From Apodospora peruviana (taxonomy: Eukaryota; Ascomycota; Sordariomycetes; Sordariales; Lasiosphaeriaceae), in NCBI GenBank assembly GCA_033439685.1, contig JAUEDM010000008.1, forward strand, positions 744,001 to 808,000: a stretch of DNA of 64,000 bases, written 5' to 3'. The notes under the pieces were generated by a model. The model saw only the letters and a list, made by a program, of their open reading frames with translations, made no database searches and was not told the origin of the DNA. This document shows positions 35,882 to 47,295 of the stretch, in pieces. The translations under genes and the position numbers were made by a program. The stretch's first letter is position 1, and each line of letters opens with the position of its first letter.

Positions 35882-36729
35882 CAAACATTGAGTTCTTACC
35901 AACCAATTAATGAATGTACGATTCACTTTGTGTTTGGCGTTTGGGGTGTACACAGCGGATGATGGCAAGGTGTATTTAATAGCTACAGGCTGCTGGAAAA
36001 CACTGCTGACTACTCGGTCTTTTTTTAAGTAATAGGTAATATCCAAATTCTTTTGTTTGTCTCAAGCAAGCCAACATTGGTGTACCTCATCGTTCATCAC
36101 CATTCGCCATTACCAAGCACAACTCATGCTCACATACTTTGTATCCTGTTTACCTGTCGGATATTATATCTCGTTCAGTTAGTATTGGTATTTGTCATGT
36201 GTTTGTTGTTGACCCGTGCTGCTGTGCCACTACAGGGGATGGATGCTCGTGATCACTTCTCTGCCCCTTTGAGTTGATCAGCAGTACCGTGTAACCCCAG
36301 AACTTCTCCGCAAATCCGAACATTTTGGAGCTCCGACGATGTTCGGCGGCACGCCTTTCGCAGTGACGATCTCTCTCCGGTGATGCTCGGAGGTTATGCT
36401 TCAGTATGAATTACTGCCTACCCTACGGTTCCGAGACCGTTCGGAGTGATACAGTTTATTGCTCAGCCGTGATTATTAGCGATTCGGCCGAGCCCGAATG
36501 CCGAACCGAGGGCGGAAGAGCAGGTTTTTCTGACAGACTTTAATTTGCTCTTGAAAAGTAAAGTGGACAAAGATAAAAAAAAAAAAAAGGTATTTAAGTA
36601 ATTGTCAAGACGGATGCTGTTTGTTTTCTCTCGGTCATCGTTTTTCTATCAGTCCTCCTCGACGACATCAACACCGAACAGATCGACAGACACCCTAAGA
36701 GTCCCAAGACAAGAAAAAAAGAGAACAAG
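35882..36729. other. intergenic with clustered CCGAA/TTCGG motifs
   Basis: About 850 bp between the GPCR and HD-domain genes. It holds several CCGAA or TTCGG words at 36316-36506 and a run of 13 or more A near 36575. The position suggests the promoter of the HD-domain gene. Confidence 0.5.
36316..36346. promoter_or_regulatory. Imperfect hairpin / inverted CCGAACAT repeat
   Basis: CCGAACAT at 36316-36323 is mirrored by ATGTTCGG at 36339-36346, with the palindrome GGAGCTCC in the loop. It lies about 385 bp before the HD-domain start. A protein-binding site is possible; no factor is named. Confidence 0.4.
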
Positions 36730-37561
36730 ATGTTCCTCCTCAAACAAAGCATCCTCCTCTTCCTGGCTTCGATTTGCTGTCTCTTTTCCGTCACCACCAA
36801 CGCTTCCCCTGTGGTCGATAAATACCCCCGGCGCACCATCGCCGGCGTGTCAGTCGTCGACACGCCCATAGTCCGCTCCGCCCAACAATACGCCCGCCAG
36901 CACGGCGCCGATTTCGTGTACAAGCACATTATGAGGTCATGGCTTTTCGGGGCTCTCATACTGTCACACAACTCTACTTTGTCTCAGAATGTCGACGCGG
37001 AAGTGCATGCCGTGGCAGCGATCCTGCACGATCTTGGATGGGACACTGCCCATTCAGATGGCATTGTGAGTTCAGACAGAAGGTTTGAAGTCGACGGGGC
37101 GATTGCGAGCCGGGATTTCATTAGACGCCATCAACATGGGAAGGGTTGGGACGAGAGGAGGGTGCAGTTGGTTTGGGATGCCATCGCGCTTCATACTGAA
37201 AGAAAAATTGCGTATTTCAAGGAGGATGAAGTGCAGGTTGTGAGTAAAGGAATTGGGATGGATTTTAGTGGACCCGGTCAGTATGGAGTTACGCAGGCAG
37301 AGTTTGAGAAGGTGACCGAAGAGTTTCCGCGGGGGGATCTTAAGAAGGGGGTGAATGAGACTATTGTTTGGTTGTGTAGGACTAAGGCTTCGAGCACTTA
37401 TGGTGAGTTACTATCCGGGATTCAGAGATGGTTGAGGGTCGATTTTGGGTGCTAAACGTCAGAAAACAGATACGTGGATGCAGCCTTTCGGAGAGCAGTT
37501 TGTGGCCAACTATTCGGCCGTGGGAAACAGGGCGATCGATACCATCTTTTCGAATCTATGA
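36730..37561 (+). CDS. Secreted HD-domain protein, cyanamide-hydratase-like
   Basis: Two exons (36730-37402, 37470-37561) join in phase to 254 residues. Reading through the GTGAGT donor would instead end at 37455. A hydrophobic signal-like start (1-24, ...VTTNA) leads to an HD fold with the likely metal ligands His66 (KHIMRSWLFG), His100-Asp101 (AILHDLGWD) and His155 (ALHTERK). The layout resembles the fungal HD proteins annotated as cyanamide hydratase-like, though most of those are cytosolic. HD proteins are metal-dependent hydrolases, often acting on phosphoesters. The substrate here is unknown. A secreted form is the odd point. Confidence 0.78.
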
Positions 37562-38775
37562 TTGGGACGGTTTTTTGAGGGACTTGTGGTTTGGCTGTGG
37601 CTGGTTGGTGTTGTTGAGAGGTTTGGTAGGTAATGAGGGTTGTTATTTGTGATCTGAGAGCAACTCCTTCAGCTGTTACTTTTGTTGTTCAGTCTATGAC
37701 CTGTGGATTGACTTTAAGAGGAGACTGGTAATATTAGAACTAGAAGATGTGTGTGATAAATGTGTTTCTTGCGTTCTTTGGTTGTGATTTACCGTCCATC
37801 TGGTGTGGGCTTGTCGTTGTTCCAAGACCAGAGGCGACGATATGAAGGAATCCAGTCTGAATTCGTGGTTTGTCTTCAAGAAACTACGTCACAGACATCC
37901 TATATTTCCGGTAACACTGGATCCGGCCTGGTCCGCAGGGCTGGGTTAAGTTTGTGCTACTAGGTATAACCAGAACCATTGAAGAAGACGTCTATATGTA
38001 TTCACTACCGCCGCCTTAGGTGTTTGGCGATAACGCAAGTAAATCGGGGCATATCAGAACAAAACCTTGCTGGCGAAACAGATGATCTGCTGCAGGAGAC
38101 ATGTGCTCTAGCCACAGATCTGGTACATGGAGTTGAAACAAATATATGGGCTGTGCTGCAGCTGATATTTGTGCCACAGTAAGCACTAAACTCCGATGAA
38201 GATCACGTATTTTGCGGCTGAAGGAACTTGGTGGCGCCCTCAAGTTAGCAAGCGAGTGACGAACCAACGCCGCTACACAATCACCAGCCACCAGCCATGA
38301 ACTATCCCTTATCAAGAGCTAGACCTACCATAAAGTCCGAGTTCCGAGCATTGATTGACAATATCCGCCCCTTACGCCCCCACCCCGACAGAGCGGGCGG
38401 ATCGGCCAGCAACCAGTGGCGGAGAGGCGCACCCGGCTGCAGGGTTCCGGCTTCCTTTTAAGATGACAAAGTGGTTGGTTGTTTCGGATTCGACGACAAA
38501 CAGCTCAGTCTTATAAGGGCTAGATAGGGCTGCAGGATGCGGTTGGTTTGCGGAGCACGGGAAGGTCGCCGTCCGGCAAAGGAGGCCGACTAGTTGAGGC
38601 GCAGCCAGCGAGGAGTTTGTTCGACTTTCCAGTACTTTTGTACGGATATAAGCTTTGCCACCATCCTGCTCAGGAGAGCTTGTTTTACTTGAAAGGTGTT
38701 CCGTCGTCTGAGCTCAACATCCCTCGTTTCTCATCACACACTAGCCTGAGATGAATCTAATAGTCCCGGTATGAG
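37562..38775. other. intergenic, no gene seen
   Basis: About 1.2 kb between the HD-domain gene and the surface-protein gene. Short frames only, without motifs. Confidence 0.5.
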
Positions 38776-39864
38776 ATGGCAAACGGTCATTCAGGGCACC
38801 GGAGCCCACCAATATGGAGATATACGGTCTTTCTTCTCTCTCTTCTCGCCACAACCCATGTGCAAGGCGACTCCGTATCGAAGTTTATATTCCCGGACAC
38901 CAATGGCTTGGTCTTGAATACCCAAGACACAATACTTGTTTCATACATTAGCCCCTTTCCATCACCTGGTCTTTACCTCTGGTGTTGGCCAGGACCACAT
39001 AATGGTAATCACTGTCCGTTCTCACTGCTAGAAATATGCTAATAAGTCCCGATGTCTCTAGTCTGGGCAGAAGACGCAGCTGCCCCGTTCAACGGCACGC
39101 AGCCCGTCTTTCTCAATTTCACCTCCGATAAGCCCTGCTGGTTCAACCTCAGGCGCGTATTCGATGGTCCCGACGGCGCCAACGGGCCCGAGTTTGACAT
39201 TCTTTCCACCACACGGGAAGGCGGTAGTCAGACGATCAGCACGGTGGACATAGCCACCGTCTCGGCAACAAGCCAGACGACATCAGCGACCGATTTGACT
39301 TCCTCATCGCCATCAACCGCGACTACACCTGACACCACCACCACCAGTACCAGAACAACAATTGCGCCAATCAGTACTGGTATTTCCAATCAAACCAATA
39401 GCACCAGCCCAGAAGGAGGAGGAGGAGGCGGGATGAGCGCGACGACAGCAATGGGGATCGCCATCGGTTCCACTGCTGGAGCAATAATACTTGTCATTGC
39501 GATCTTCATGTGTCTGAGGAGATTCAAGAGGAGGATTATCGAGGAAGCAGCACTGAAAGTGGCGATGGGCAGCGGTGGTGGTGGCAGCAGTTCGCAGTAT
39601 ACTGGTCCTGCTACTACAACTTCTACAGTAATTGACTCGGCGGTGACCTCCCCGTACACGGACACGACATCATACAGAGACCAGTTGCTGTCGCACATTG
39701 GACAGGCATGGCCAAGAACTCCGCTGCAGGAGATCTCAGCCGATAGAGATAGGGTTGAGATGGCGACGGAGAGGTATGTAGCTGAGATGGGGTCCGACAA
39801 TGGGGCGGCGGAGATATCGACCTCGTATCTAGGGTATTCTGCCAGGTTTGAGCGGTATGCTTGA
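38776..39864 (+). CDS. Single-pass Ser/Thr-rich surface protein
   Basis: Two exons (38776-39004, 39062-39864) join in phase across a 57-nt intron, giving 343 residues. The N-terminus carries a signal-anchor-like stretch (YTVFLLSLLATTHVQG). A small ectodomain follows with paired Trp/Cys (LYLWCWPGP, KPCWFNLRR), then a Ser/Thr-rich stalk (TSSSPSTATTPDTTTTS). One membrane segment (AIGSTAGAIILVIAIFMCL) is followed by a basic stop-transfer (RRFKRR) and a cytosolic tail. The layout is like fungal wall sensors (Mid2 or WSC type), but no WSC Cys pattern is present. The role is therefore inferred only: a surface sensor or adhesin-like protein. Confidence 0.72.
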
Positions 39865-41245
39865 TGATAATAACTGTATAAATGAATATAAATTAATTTT
39901 TTTGACGAAAGTCATGGTTAAGCTCTTTTGAAAGCGTTGATCAGTGTAAAAGATTATTGGTATTAATTAGTCTTCATTGGTGTTCTGGTCAATAACAAAT
40001 ATACCGCATGATCAAAAGGCCAGCTGTTACTGTTGATCTTAGACTCCAACAGTCAATGCAGTCAGTCAAAACTCAGTCAAGGGCAAAGCATCCACCACAC
40101 TGAGCGTCAGATACCAGCCGATCTACCATTCAACTGCTTCCCTCCCAACTCCTCAAGAAACCGTGATTCCGGAGTTGTCTCTTTACATTATCTCCCCACG
40201 GTGCAGTTTCTCATACCTAGTAGGCCAGCAATTTCAACACTACCCCGCCGCCGTATATCTGTTTGCTGGTTCGACTCGTGCTGCCTTCGGATCCTGCTCT
40301 AAGTCCTACTGTACGAATGGAGATCGAAGAAAGACAAGCAACACGCCCGACAAAGCGTTCATAAAGCGCTCTTACATCCTCGTAATTAGTTTTTTAAAAT
40401 GGCCTTTGCAGCGTTGACGTCAACATCGGAATCTCGTGTTTGTTCTGATTTGGCCACAGTCATTGTATGAAATCACCAAACCTTGCCAAGTCTTCAAGGA
40501 GCGCTGGAATAATTAGCAAGCTAGGTGTCACGCGTATTCACAGGGCAGCGGCTGGGAGCAGGAAGATTGCATTTGAGCTTCAAAATTGGCTGGTTTTTTT
40601 TATTTTTTATTCTTGGCCTGTGGCTTCGCCAGAGACCTTATTCTTACTGTAACACCCCAAGACCACCGCGCTGCAGTTCAGGAGACCAAGGGAAATCAAC
40701 AAAGACCGACTGTTAGTAGAGACCCATAGATGTCGGCAGTCCACGAAGGCGTCATCGGCAATAAAGGCATCGGACGCGTGGAACCGAGGCGCCATCGGTA
40801 ACGAATACATGGAACCGAGGGCATCATACGTCATGAAGTTAAATAGAGTTCAGGCAAGGTGGCCTGACAGGAACCAAGAGTCGGCTACAAGATGGGAGCT
40901 TGGCCTGCCCACGGAAGTGAAAGGACATGGCTTTAATGAATTACCTTAACACTACCCAAACCCTCCTTCTTCCATTACACGTTGTGAGCAGTGTTCTCTT
41001 GTAACTACAGCGCATTTGGCGTTGCAATTTCTTATGGAAGTAAAGGGTGGCGACCCTGGTGGCGAAGTTGACAAATCCCATGTTCTAATGCATTACTAGT
41101 CGTTTCTACTAGATAACTTGTAGGTGGACGCAGATCGGCACGACACTAAGATATGGAAGATTCTAGAATACTATGACGGTTATTAATTAAGAGAGCCCCC
41201 CGGACCCCTCCTGTGGCACGCTATGATAGAAAAAAAAGAAAGAGA
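39865..41245. other. intergenic, no gene supported
   Basis: About 1.4 kb between the surface protein and the 3' end of the HNWD gene. Frames up to about 90 codons exist without motifs. It is AT-richer than the coding parts. Confidence 0.5.
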
Positions 41246-44200
41246 TCAGTTGTAGTTGTCTGTCGCGACCGTGATAATTAGAACACGTCCCGACGAACAG
41301 CCAATAGCAATCGTAGATGCTGCTATAGCCGAACTTGCCGGTCGACATCCCGGAGGCAGCCACAGCCAGTTTTCCGAGGCCCTTGTAATCCACTTATTGT
41401 CCGAGTCTGTACCATATTCTAAGCGATAAGGGGTTTTCGCGTCACCTGACCAGGAGGTAAATAACTTCGAGGACGTAACGGCACCGCTATACCCTTCTAA
41501 CGTCTGTGTGCAATTGCCCGTCGCGACATCCCAGATCTTGACGGTCTTGTCATATGACCCGGATACAACGAGGTTCGAGTCGGGAGAGAACGCGACTGAA
41601 CTGACAAATTCGCTATGCCCTTCTAACGTCTGTCTGCAATCACCCGTCGCGACATCCCAGATCTTGACGGTCTTGTCCCCTGACCCGGATACAACGAGGT
41701 TCGAATCGGGAGAGAACGCGACTGAACTGACGGAACCGCTGTGCCCTTCTAACGTCTGTCTGCAACCGCCCGTCGCGACATCCCAGATCTTGACGGTCTT
41801 GTCCGCTGACCCGGATACAACGAGGTTCGGGTTCGAATCGGGAGAGAACGCGACTGAACTGACGAATTCGCTGTGCCCTTCTAACGTCTGTCTGCAATCG
41901 CCCGTCGCGACATCCCAGATCTTGACGGTCTTGTCATATGACCCGGATACAACGAGGTTCAAATCGGGAGAGAACGCGACTGAACTGACGGAACCGCTGT
42001 GCCCTTCTAACGTCTGTCTGCAAATGCCCGTCGCGACATCCCAGATCTTGACGGTCTTGTCCCCTGACCCGGATACAACGAGGTTCGGGTTCGAGTCGGG
42101 AGAGAACGCGACTGAACTGACAAATTCGCTATGCCCTTCTAACGTCTGTCTGCAATCACCCGTCGCGACATCCCAGATCTTGACGGTCTTGTCATCTGAC
42201 CCGGATACAACGAGGTTCGAATCGGGAGAGAACGCGACTGAACTGACCCATTCGCTATGCCCTTCTAACGTCTGTCTGCAATCACCCGTCGCGACATCCC
42301 AGATCTTGACGGTCTTGTCATCTGACCCGGATACAACGAGGTTCGAGTCGGGAGAGAACGCGACTGAGTAGACCCATTCGCTATGCCCTTCTAACGTCTG
42401 TCTGCAATCACCCGTCGCGACATCCCAGATCTTGACGGTCTTGTCATATGACCCGGATACAACGAGGTTCGAATCGGGAGAGAACGCGACTGAACTGACG
42501 AATTCGCTATGCCCTTCTAACGTCTGTCTGCAATCACCCGTCGCGACATCCCAGATCTTGACGGTCTTGTCATATGACCCGGATACAACGAGGTTCGAAT
42601 CGGGAGAGAACGCGACTGAACTGACGAATTCGCTGTGCCCTTCTAACGTCTGTCTGCAATCGCCCGTCGCGACATCCCAGATCTTGACGGTCTTGTCCGC
42701 TGACCCGGATACAACGAGGTTCGAATCGGGAGCGAACGCGACTGAGTAGACCCAACCGCTATGCCCTTCTAACGTCTGTCGGCACGCATTCCAATTTTCT
42801 TCTACAATTGGCCCGGAAGTAATCCACTTTGGCATTTCTTGCTTGAATAGATCCCTGGTTATACTGTCGGCCGGGCTGAATACAAGTGCTGAGGCGTATA
42901 CTTGAAGGGGATGATTCTTAACTACCCATCCGCAGTATAGAACAAATCGCCGCATGTCATAAACAAGGTCTAATAACTGTGATGTAACGTTAATTGTTTT
43001 CTGCTAATTACGTTAGAATTGCTTAATAATAAAATGATATCACCGGGTAGAGCTAACCTGAAGAACCCTTTCGAGCTTCCCTATTGACAATATCCCTTGT
43101 GACATGCTCTTGCAAAGTGAAAGAGCTTCGAGCCAGTGGAGATAGTGCTGTCTTAGGAAGTCGTCGATAATACCGCCATCTTGGAAACCATCTGGGTGCT
43201 TGATATTGTTGCTCGACTGCCACTCATAGAGATGATCAAACCAGTAGACACAAGCATATCGTGCTGCGGCCAGCGGATCTGGATCGGGTGGGTTGACGTC
43301 GTCGATGTTGTACCCAGGGGCTTTGAGGGAGTATATGTCACGATGTAGTGTACTGGTCATGATCTGTAGCGATCGCGAGAAGACCATATAGTGTATCTCT
43401 TCTAGCCCGGAAGGAAAAACCTGATGAGCTGCCTCTCCCAGCAAGAAGTCCTTTGCAGATTGATGGACAAAGGAGATAGTGCGTTGACGAAGTGTTAGAA
43501 AAGAGCCACAAAGCCCTATGATGTCCGCCAGCTCTTCGTAATCAGCAGAGGCTTCCACTGGCATATCGACAAAAGCCGCTAGCTCATCTAATGTGATCGG
43601 CCTGCGTACAGCCGATATAACAGCTAGTATACTTTTGCAAAGTTCGGTGTCTTCGGAATCCTCAAAATTGTAGATCTGGTCCATCATCCGTCGATAGAGC
43701 GCATCAAGCCCAGGTGGAAACGCCGCTAACTTCTTCTGAACCTTGCGTTCCGGGATATTGGCGAGGTTTTGGCAGACCAACGCTACCCACAGAAATGTGC
43801 CGTGTGCATTTTGCGACAGATAACTCTGTACCGCGTCTCGCGTGTTAGGCTTGTATTTATTTCGGTCTGCCAACCGATGTACTTTGAACTTGACGTATGC
43901 GGTAACAGCATTGGAGATGGATGCCTCGTTCAATTCAAGACACAATCGCACTTTCTGTGTTGCTTCTTTGAAATCCTTCTCAATATCAGGCCAGTTGCGG
44001 CTGGAGACGATCCACTTGACACGAGGAAACTTGGATGACATCTCAACGATAAATTTGAGAAGTTTGGCCAGATCGCATATGCATTCGTCGAGCGCATCGA
44101 TGACTAGATAGGTTATTTTTAGACCAAGATCTTGCAGGATGCTGCTAAAAATTTCTGATAAGGCGAACCAAGCATTCGTGTCCTCAAATAGCGTTTTACC

Positions 44201-45583
44201 TGTGTTATCGTACTTCTTCCGTACGTGTGAAACGAGTGTCGGCTGTTGGAGTATCAGCAGATAGATCAGGCCTCGGAGGACGGCGGTGGCATGGTTGATG
44301 CGCGAGTCCGTAGCCTGGCAAAAAAAGTAGGATAAAAGACTGTCGCTCGATCTTTCACCTCGATCGTGAGTTGATGCCACGGTTCTGTACCCACTTTGGT
44401 GGTGCAGAGTCTCTGCTGACTGCAGATGGGTGACTGTAGAGGAAGGTTCTGGGTGGCCTGGTGGTGAATGAGCGTCCCGAGTTGGCAGCTTCAACCGTTT
44501 AGCAGGGCTGAGATCGTCGCTGTTGTCGTTGGTACTGTTGCCTATGCTACTCTCATAGGCCTCATATTGTCGCTTTGTTTGCCGGGGCTCTCTAGCAATG
44601 AGCTCATTCTTCAGCTCATCGATTATGCCACAGAGTAGCATGGTCTTGCCCTTGCCGGGGTCCCCCTTGATCCAGAGGAGTCGGTTGTCTTCGTTGTTGC
44701 GCCACCGTTGGAATTCAGAATTGCCGAGGATCCAGCGATACGAGTCTGCTAGTAGGCCGCCCCTGGTGGCCTCGATACGTGACTTGTCGTCGCGTGGGTC
44801 GGTTGACCGAAGGTCAGCCAGACTACGAGCTTCGACCTCATCGTGGGTGTGTTCACTCTTCAAAGCTTTGTTGATCTCCTCTCGCAGCCGTCGGAATGAA
44901 CTCATCTCCCCTTCGCCATAGATAAGCGGCATGTGAATGCCGAAGATGCCCAGAAGGGAGTACGCTTTGTCTTCTTGGCGTGTTGTGTTACGCTTCCCGA
45001 TCCACGCCATTCGGTCGGAAACACTGACATTGGATAGAGGGCTACCTCGGAGGGTCTCTACTGGTATCTCCGTCACGTTGTGAATATGCTCCTCCAGAGT
45101 ATTCCTATCTCCAAGACGCACGCTCTCCTTTGAGAAGAATTCGACCGACTTTGGAGCGATGAGCTCTTGGAGCGTCCACCCACGGGTAAACCACCTACTC
45201 TCTCGAAAAGCCGATATCCAGCTGGACTGGTCGTCAGGTGTACTTGTCGAGACGTCTGTAAGATAAACATAACATCTGGCGGCATGACGGTACCAACGAA
45301 ACATGGAGTTAATCGCCTCCTGAAGCTCGGTGCTGTTGGACTTGTCGATACAGCATGTGTCCACCCAGAAGTATTTTAAGCCGTCACTCTGTGCTTGACC
45401 TCCGCAAAACTTAATTTTGTCGTAACCGGCTTTGCTCTCGCCTGTACCATCCTTCAATTCTGTGAAGACGACCTCTTCACCACCCCATGTGTGTGAAAGT
45501 ATCGCATACGGCGGAATATTGTCGTCCAGGAGGTCTTCTGTTAGGCAGATCTTGCCGGAATCGTCGCGGTATAGAAGCCGCAT
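41246..45583 (-). CDS. HET-NACHT-WD40 (HNWD) STAND protein, fungal NLR
   Basis: Two exons (45583-43058, 42976-41246) join in phase across an 82-nt intron to 1418 residues. The start MRLLYRDD fits the N-terminus of the Podospora HET-D/HET-E/HET-R family; an upstream in-frame codon at 45694 is less likely. The HET domain (1-240) has AILSHTWG, YFWVDTCCIDK and GWTLQELIAP. The NACHT domain starts with Walker A GDPGKGKT (307-314), with Walker B YLVIDALDEC. Ten WD repeats fill about 907-1330, followed by a degenerate unit. In this family the repeats detect a non-self partner, NACHT oligomerises and HET triggers cell death upon hyphal fusion. All motifs are intact. A possible leader intron (45663-45726) lies upstream. 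Which allele or paralogue it matches cannot be told here. Confidence 0.92.
41513..42784 (-). repeat. Ten near-identical WD40 repeat units, 126/132 bp
   Basis: Each unit codes CRQTLEGHS...WDVATG, 42 residues (126 bp). Units 6 (42154-42023) and 8 (41896-41765) have two extra residues (Pro-Asn, 132 bp). Units differ almost only at residues 10, 11, 13, 29 and 42. The array is read on the minus strand, so unit 1 is at 42784. An eleventh, degraded unit follows below 41513. Confidence 0.95.
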
Positions 45584-46740
45584 TGTCCAAAGGCAACCGA
45601 ATGTTCGGCGACGGGAAAAGGAGAGCCAGTGCGTGGTTGGGCTGGTCTGACATCGGCGGGATCTGCAGGCACAGCAATTAGAAGTTGAGATCAAGGAGAG
45701 TCACCTGATACTAGAGAATTACTTACCGTAGGTAATTGCGCGGGGATATAGCGCGAATCTCTGCGTGTTCGGTTGAGGGTATTGACTCTCGAGTTCTTTG
45801 TCGTTGTTATCTTTAAGGGTCGGCAAATTTCGGTGCCGGATCACCAACCCCGCATGTCGGGCATTCGACGGCGTTGGCGCCCATACGGCTGGTATCGAAG
45901 CATCGCCATTGGCGGTGTTTCGCTGGCGTTCATGCTGAGCCCCTATTGCTTGGGGTATTCCGTACAAGACAGCGGCACCAGTGGTTGGATGACCAAGCGA
46001 AAGGGCGAAGCACTAATCTCTCTGAGACAGATGCGGGGCAGCCTGGTGATTTTTTGACACTGAGATATGAACTTTGCAAGGGTTATTCTCATATTGTTAT
46101 TTGATGTTAGGAGACGCACTCGAGTTCGGCACTGTCATTGGGTCCACACCAGTTGTCCTGGTGTCCCGCGGTGTTTGCTTTCCTCCAGCGGAGGCCGGTG
46201 GTTCCGTCACTACGCACAGTGTTGGAGACCCGGCGTTCTTCGACTGCGGCCCCTTCTGCCTGCGGCTGTGGGGCGAGAACAAATTTCTGCTTGCGACACT
46301 GCCAGGGCCCGCTGGTCGTGGCAACGTGGTAATGGCAAGTGTATGATAAGGCCTGACCTCCGCGCTCCTAGCCAGTCCCATCCAAACACATAGGTTTGCG
46401 TTATCAACAATTCCATGTCGCTTGACACATCGCATTCAGGAAAATGCTATAGGCGAAAATTCCCAAATCTCTCCAAACCGCCAGCAACAGTCTACTTGCG
46501 TTTTTGAGGCGTAACCCCACTATGGTCTCTTATCCAACCAAGATGGCGCAGACGAGACACGCCAAGTCGCCTTGTGCTAATACTAAATATAGTTAAGCGC
46601 GCCGCTTAGGAGGGATATTTGATTGACTGAAAATCTGCTTCCCTTTGTTTGCGAACGACGTTTCATTACGGAGGACCAAAACGTGAGTACCATCCGTATT
46701 CTAGCATCTTACCCGTTTGGTTTGGTTCAAAAACGTCCAT
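45584..46740. other. intergenic between divergent HNWD and HET remnant
   Basis: About 1.15 kb. It probably holds the HNWD 5' leader (with a likely 64-nt intron) and promoter. A plus-strand frame at 46074-46346 and others overlap without motifs. Confidence 0.5.
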
Positions 46741-47295
46741 TTTTGGCAGCACAACCCACCGAATTTGGCGTCCTTTGAACCAATGACACATGGTTTATCC
46801 AGGAGCTCATTGCTCCCCGGGAACTTCGATTCTTTGCGGCGGACTGGACGGATGTCGGTTCAAGATCAGAGAGGCTGGATGAAATATTCAAGATAACAAG
46901 CATCGATCCCTTCGTTCTCGCTGTGGTGGGGTGGAGGGGTGGGATCCTGGACGCGTCCTCGCTGCCCGGCGAATGTTTTGGGCGTCGAGGAGGCAAACGG
47001 CGAGGAGTGAGGATATGGCTTATTGTCTTTTGGGCCTGTTCGACGTAACCATGCCAATCGTCTACAACGAAGGGTTGGAAAACGCATTCATCAGGCTTCA
47101 GTATGAGATAAGCAAGAGGACGGGTGATCTGTCGTTTGTTGCTTGGCAGAGCGAGGTTGATTGGAAGAGCACTAGCTGGGTCTTCGACCCGAGCGTTGAG
47201 TTTGCAAAGAAGAGGGATATACTTGCCAGATCACCCGTGGAGTTTAGACAGTGCGGGTTTAAATTTTCGCCCTGGAGGTTGATCAGAGGGCGGCG
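46741..47295 (+). pseudogene. HET-domain gene remnant
   Basis: The plus strand shows the middle of a HET domain: WFIQELIAPRELRFFAADW (the usual GWTLQ element is shortened), then a frame change near 46950, then MFWASRRQTARSEDMAYCLL, GLFDVTMPIVYNEG, and FIRLQYEISKRTGDLSFVAWQ. The conserved N-terminal part (LSHTW, WID/CCID) is missing. The frame changes again near 47285. No start codon context is left. It diverges from the intact HNWD gene, so the two may mark an allorecognition-gene-rich segment. It could be fused to the decayed frame that follows, since spacing is close. Confidence 0.75.

Noticed and set aside
41508..42749. Long plus-strand frames of repeated CLQSPVATSQILTVLS peptides
   Set aside because: They are the antisense of the WD40 array; repeat periodicity keeps the opposite strand open.
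46074..46346. 90-codon plus-strand frame between HNWD and HET remnant
   Set aside because: Three overlapping frames are open in this GC-rich patch; no recognisable domain.
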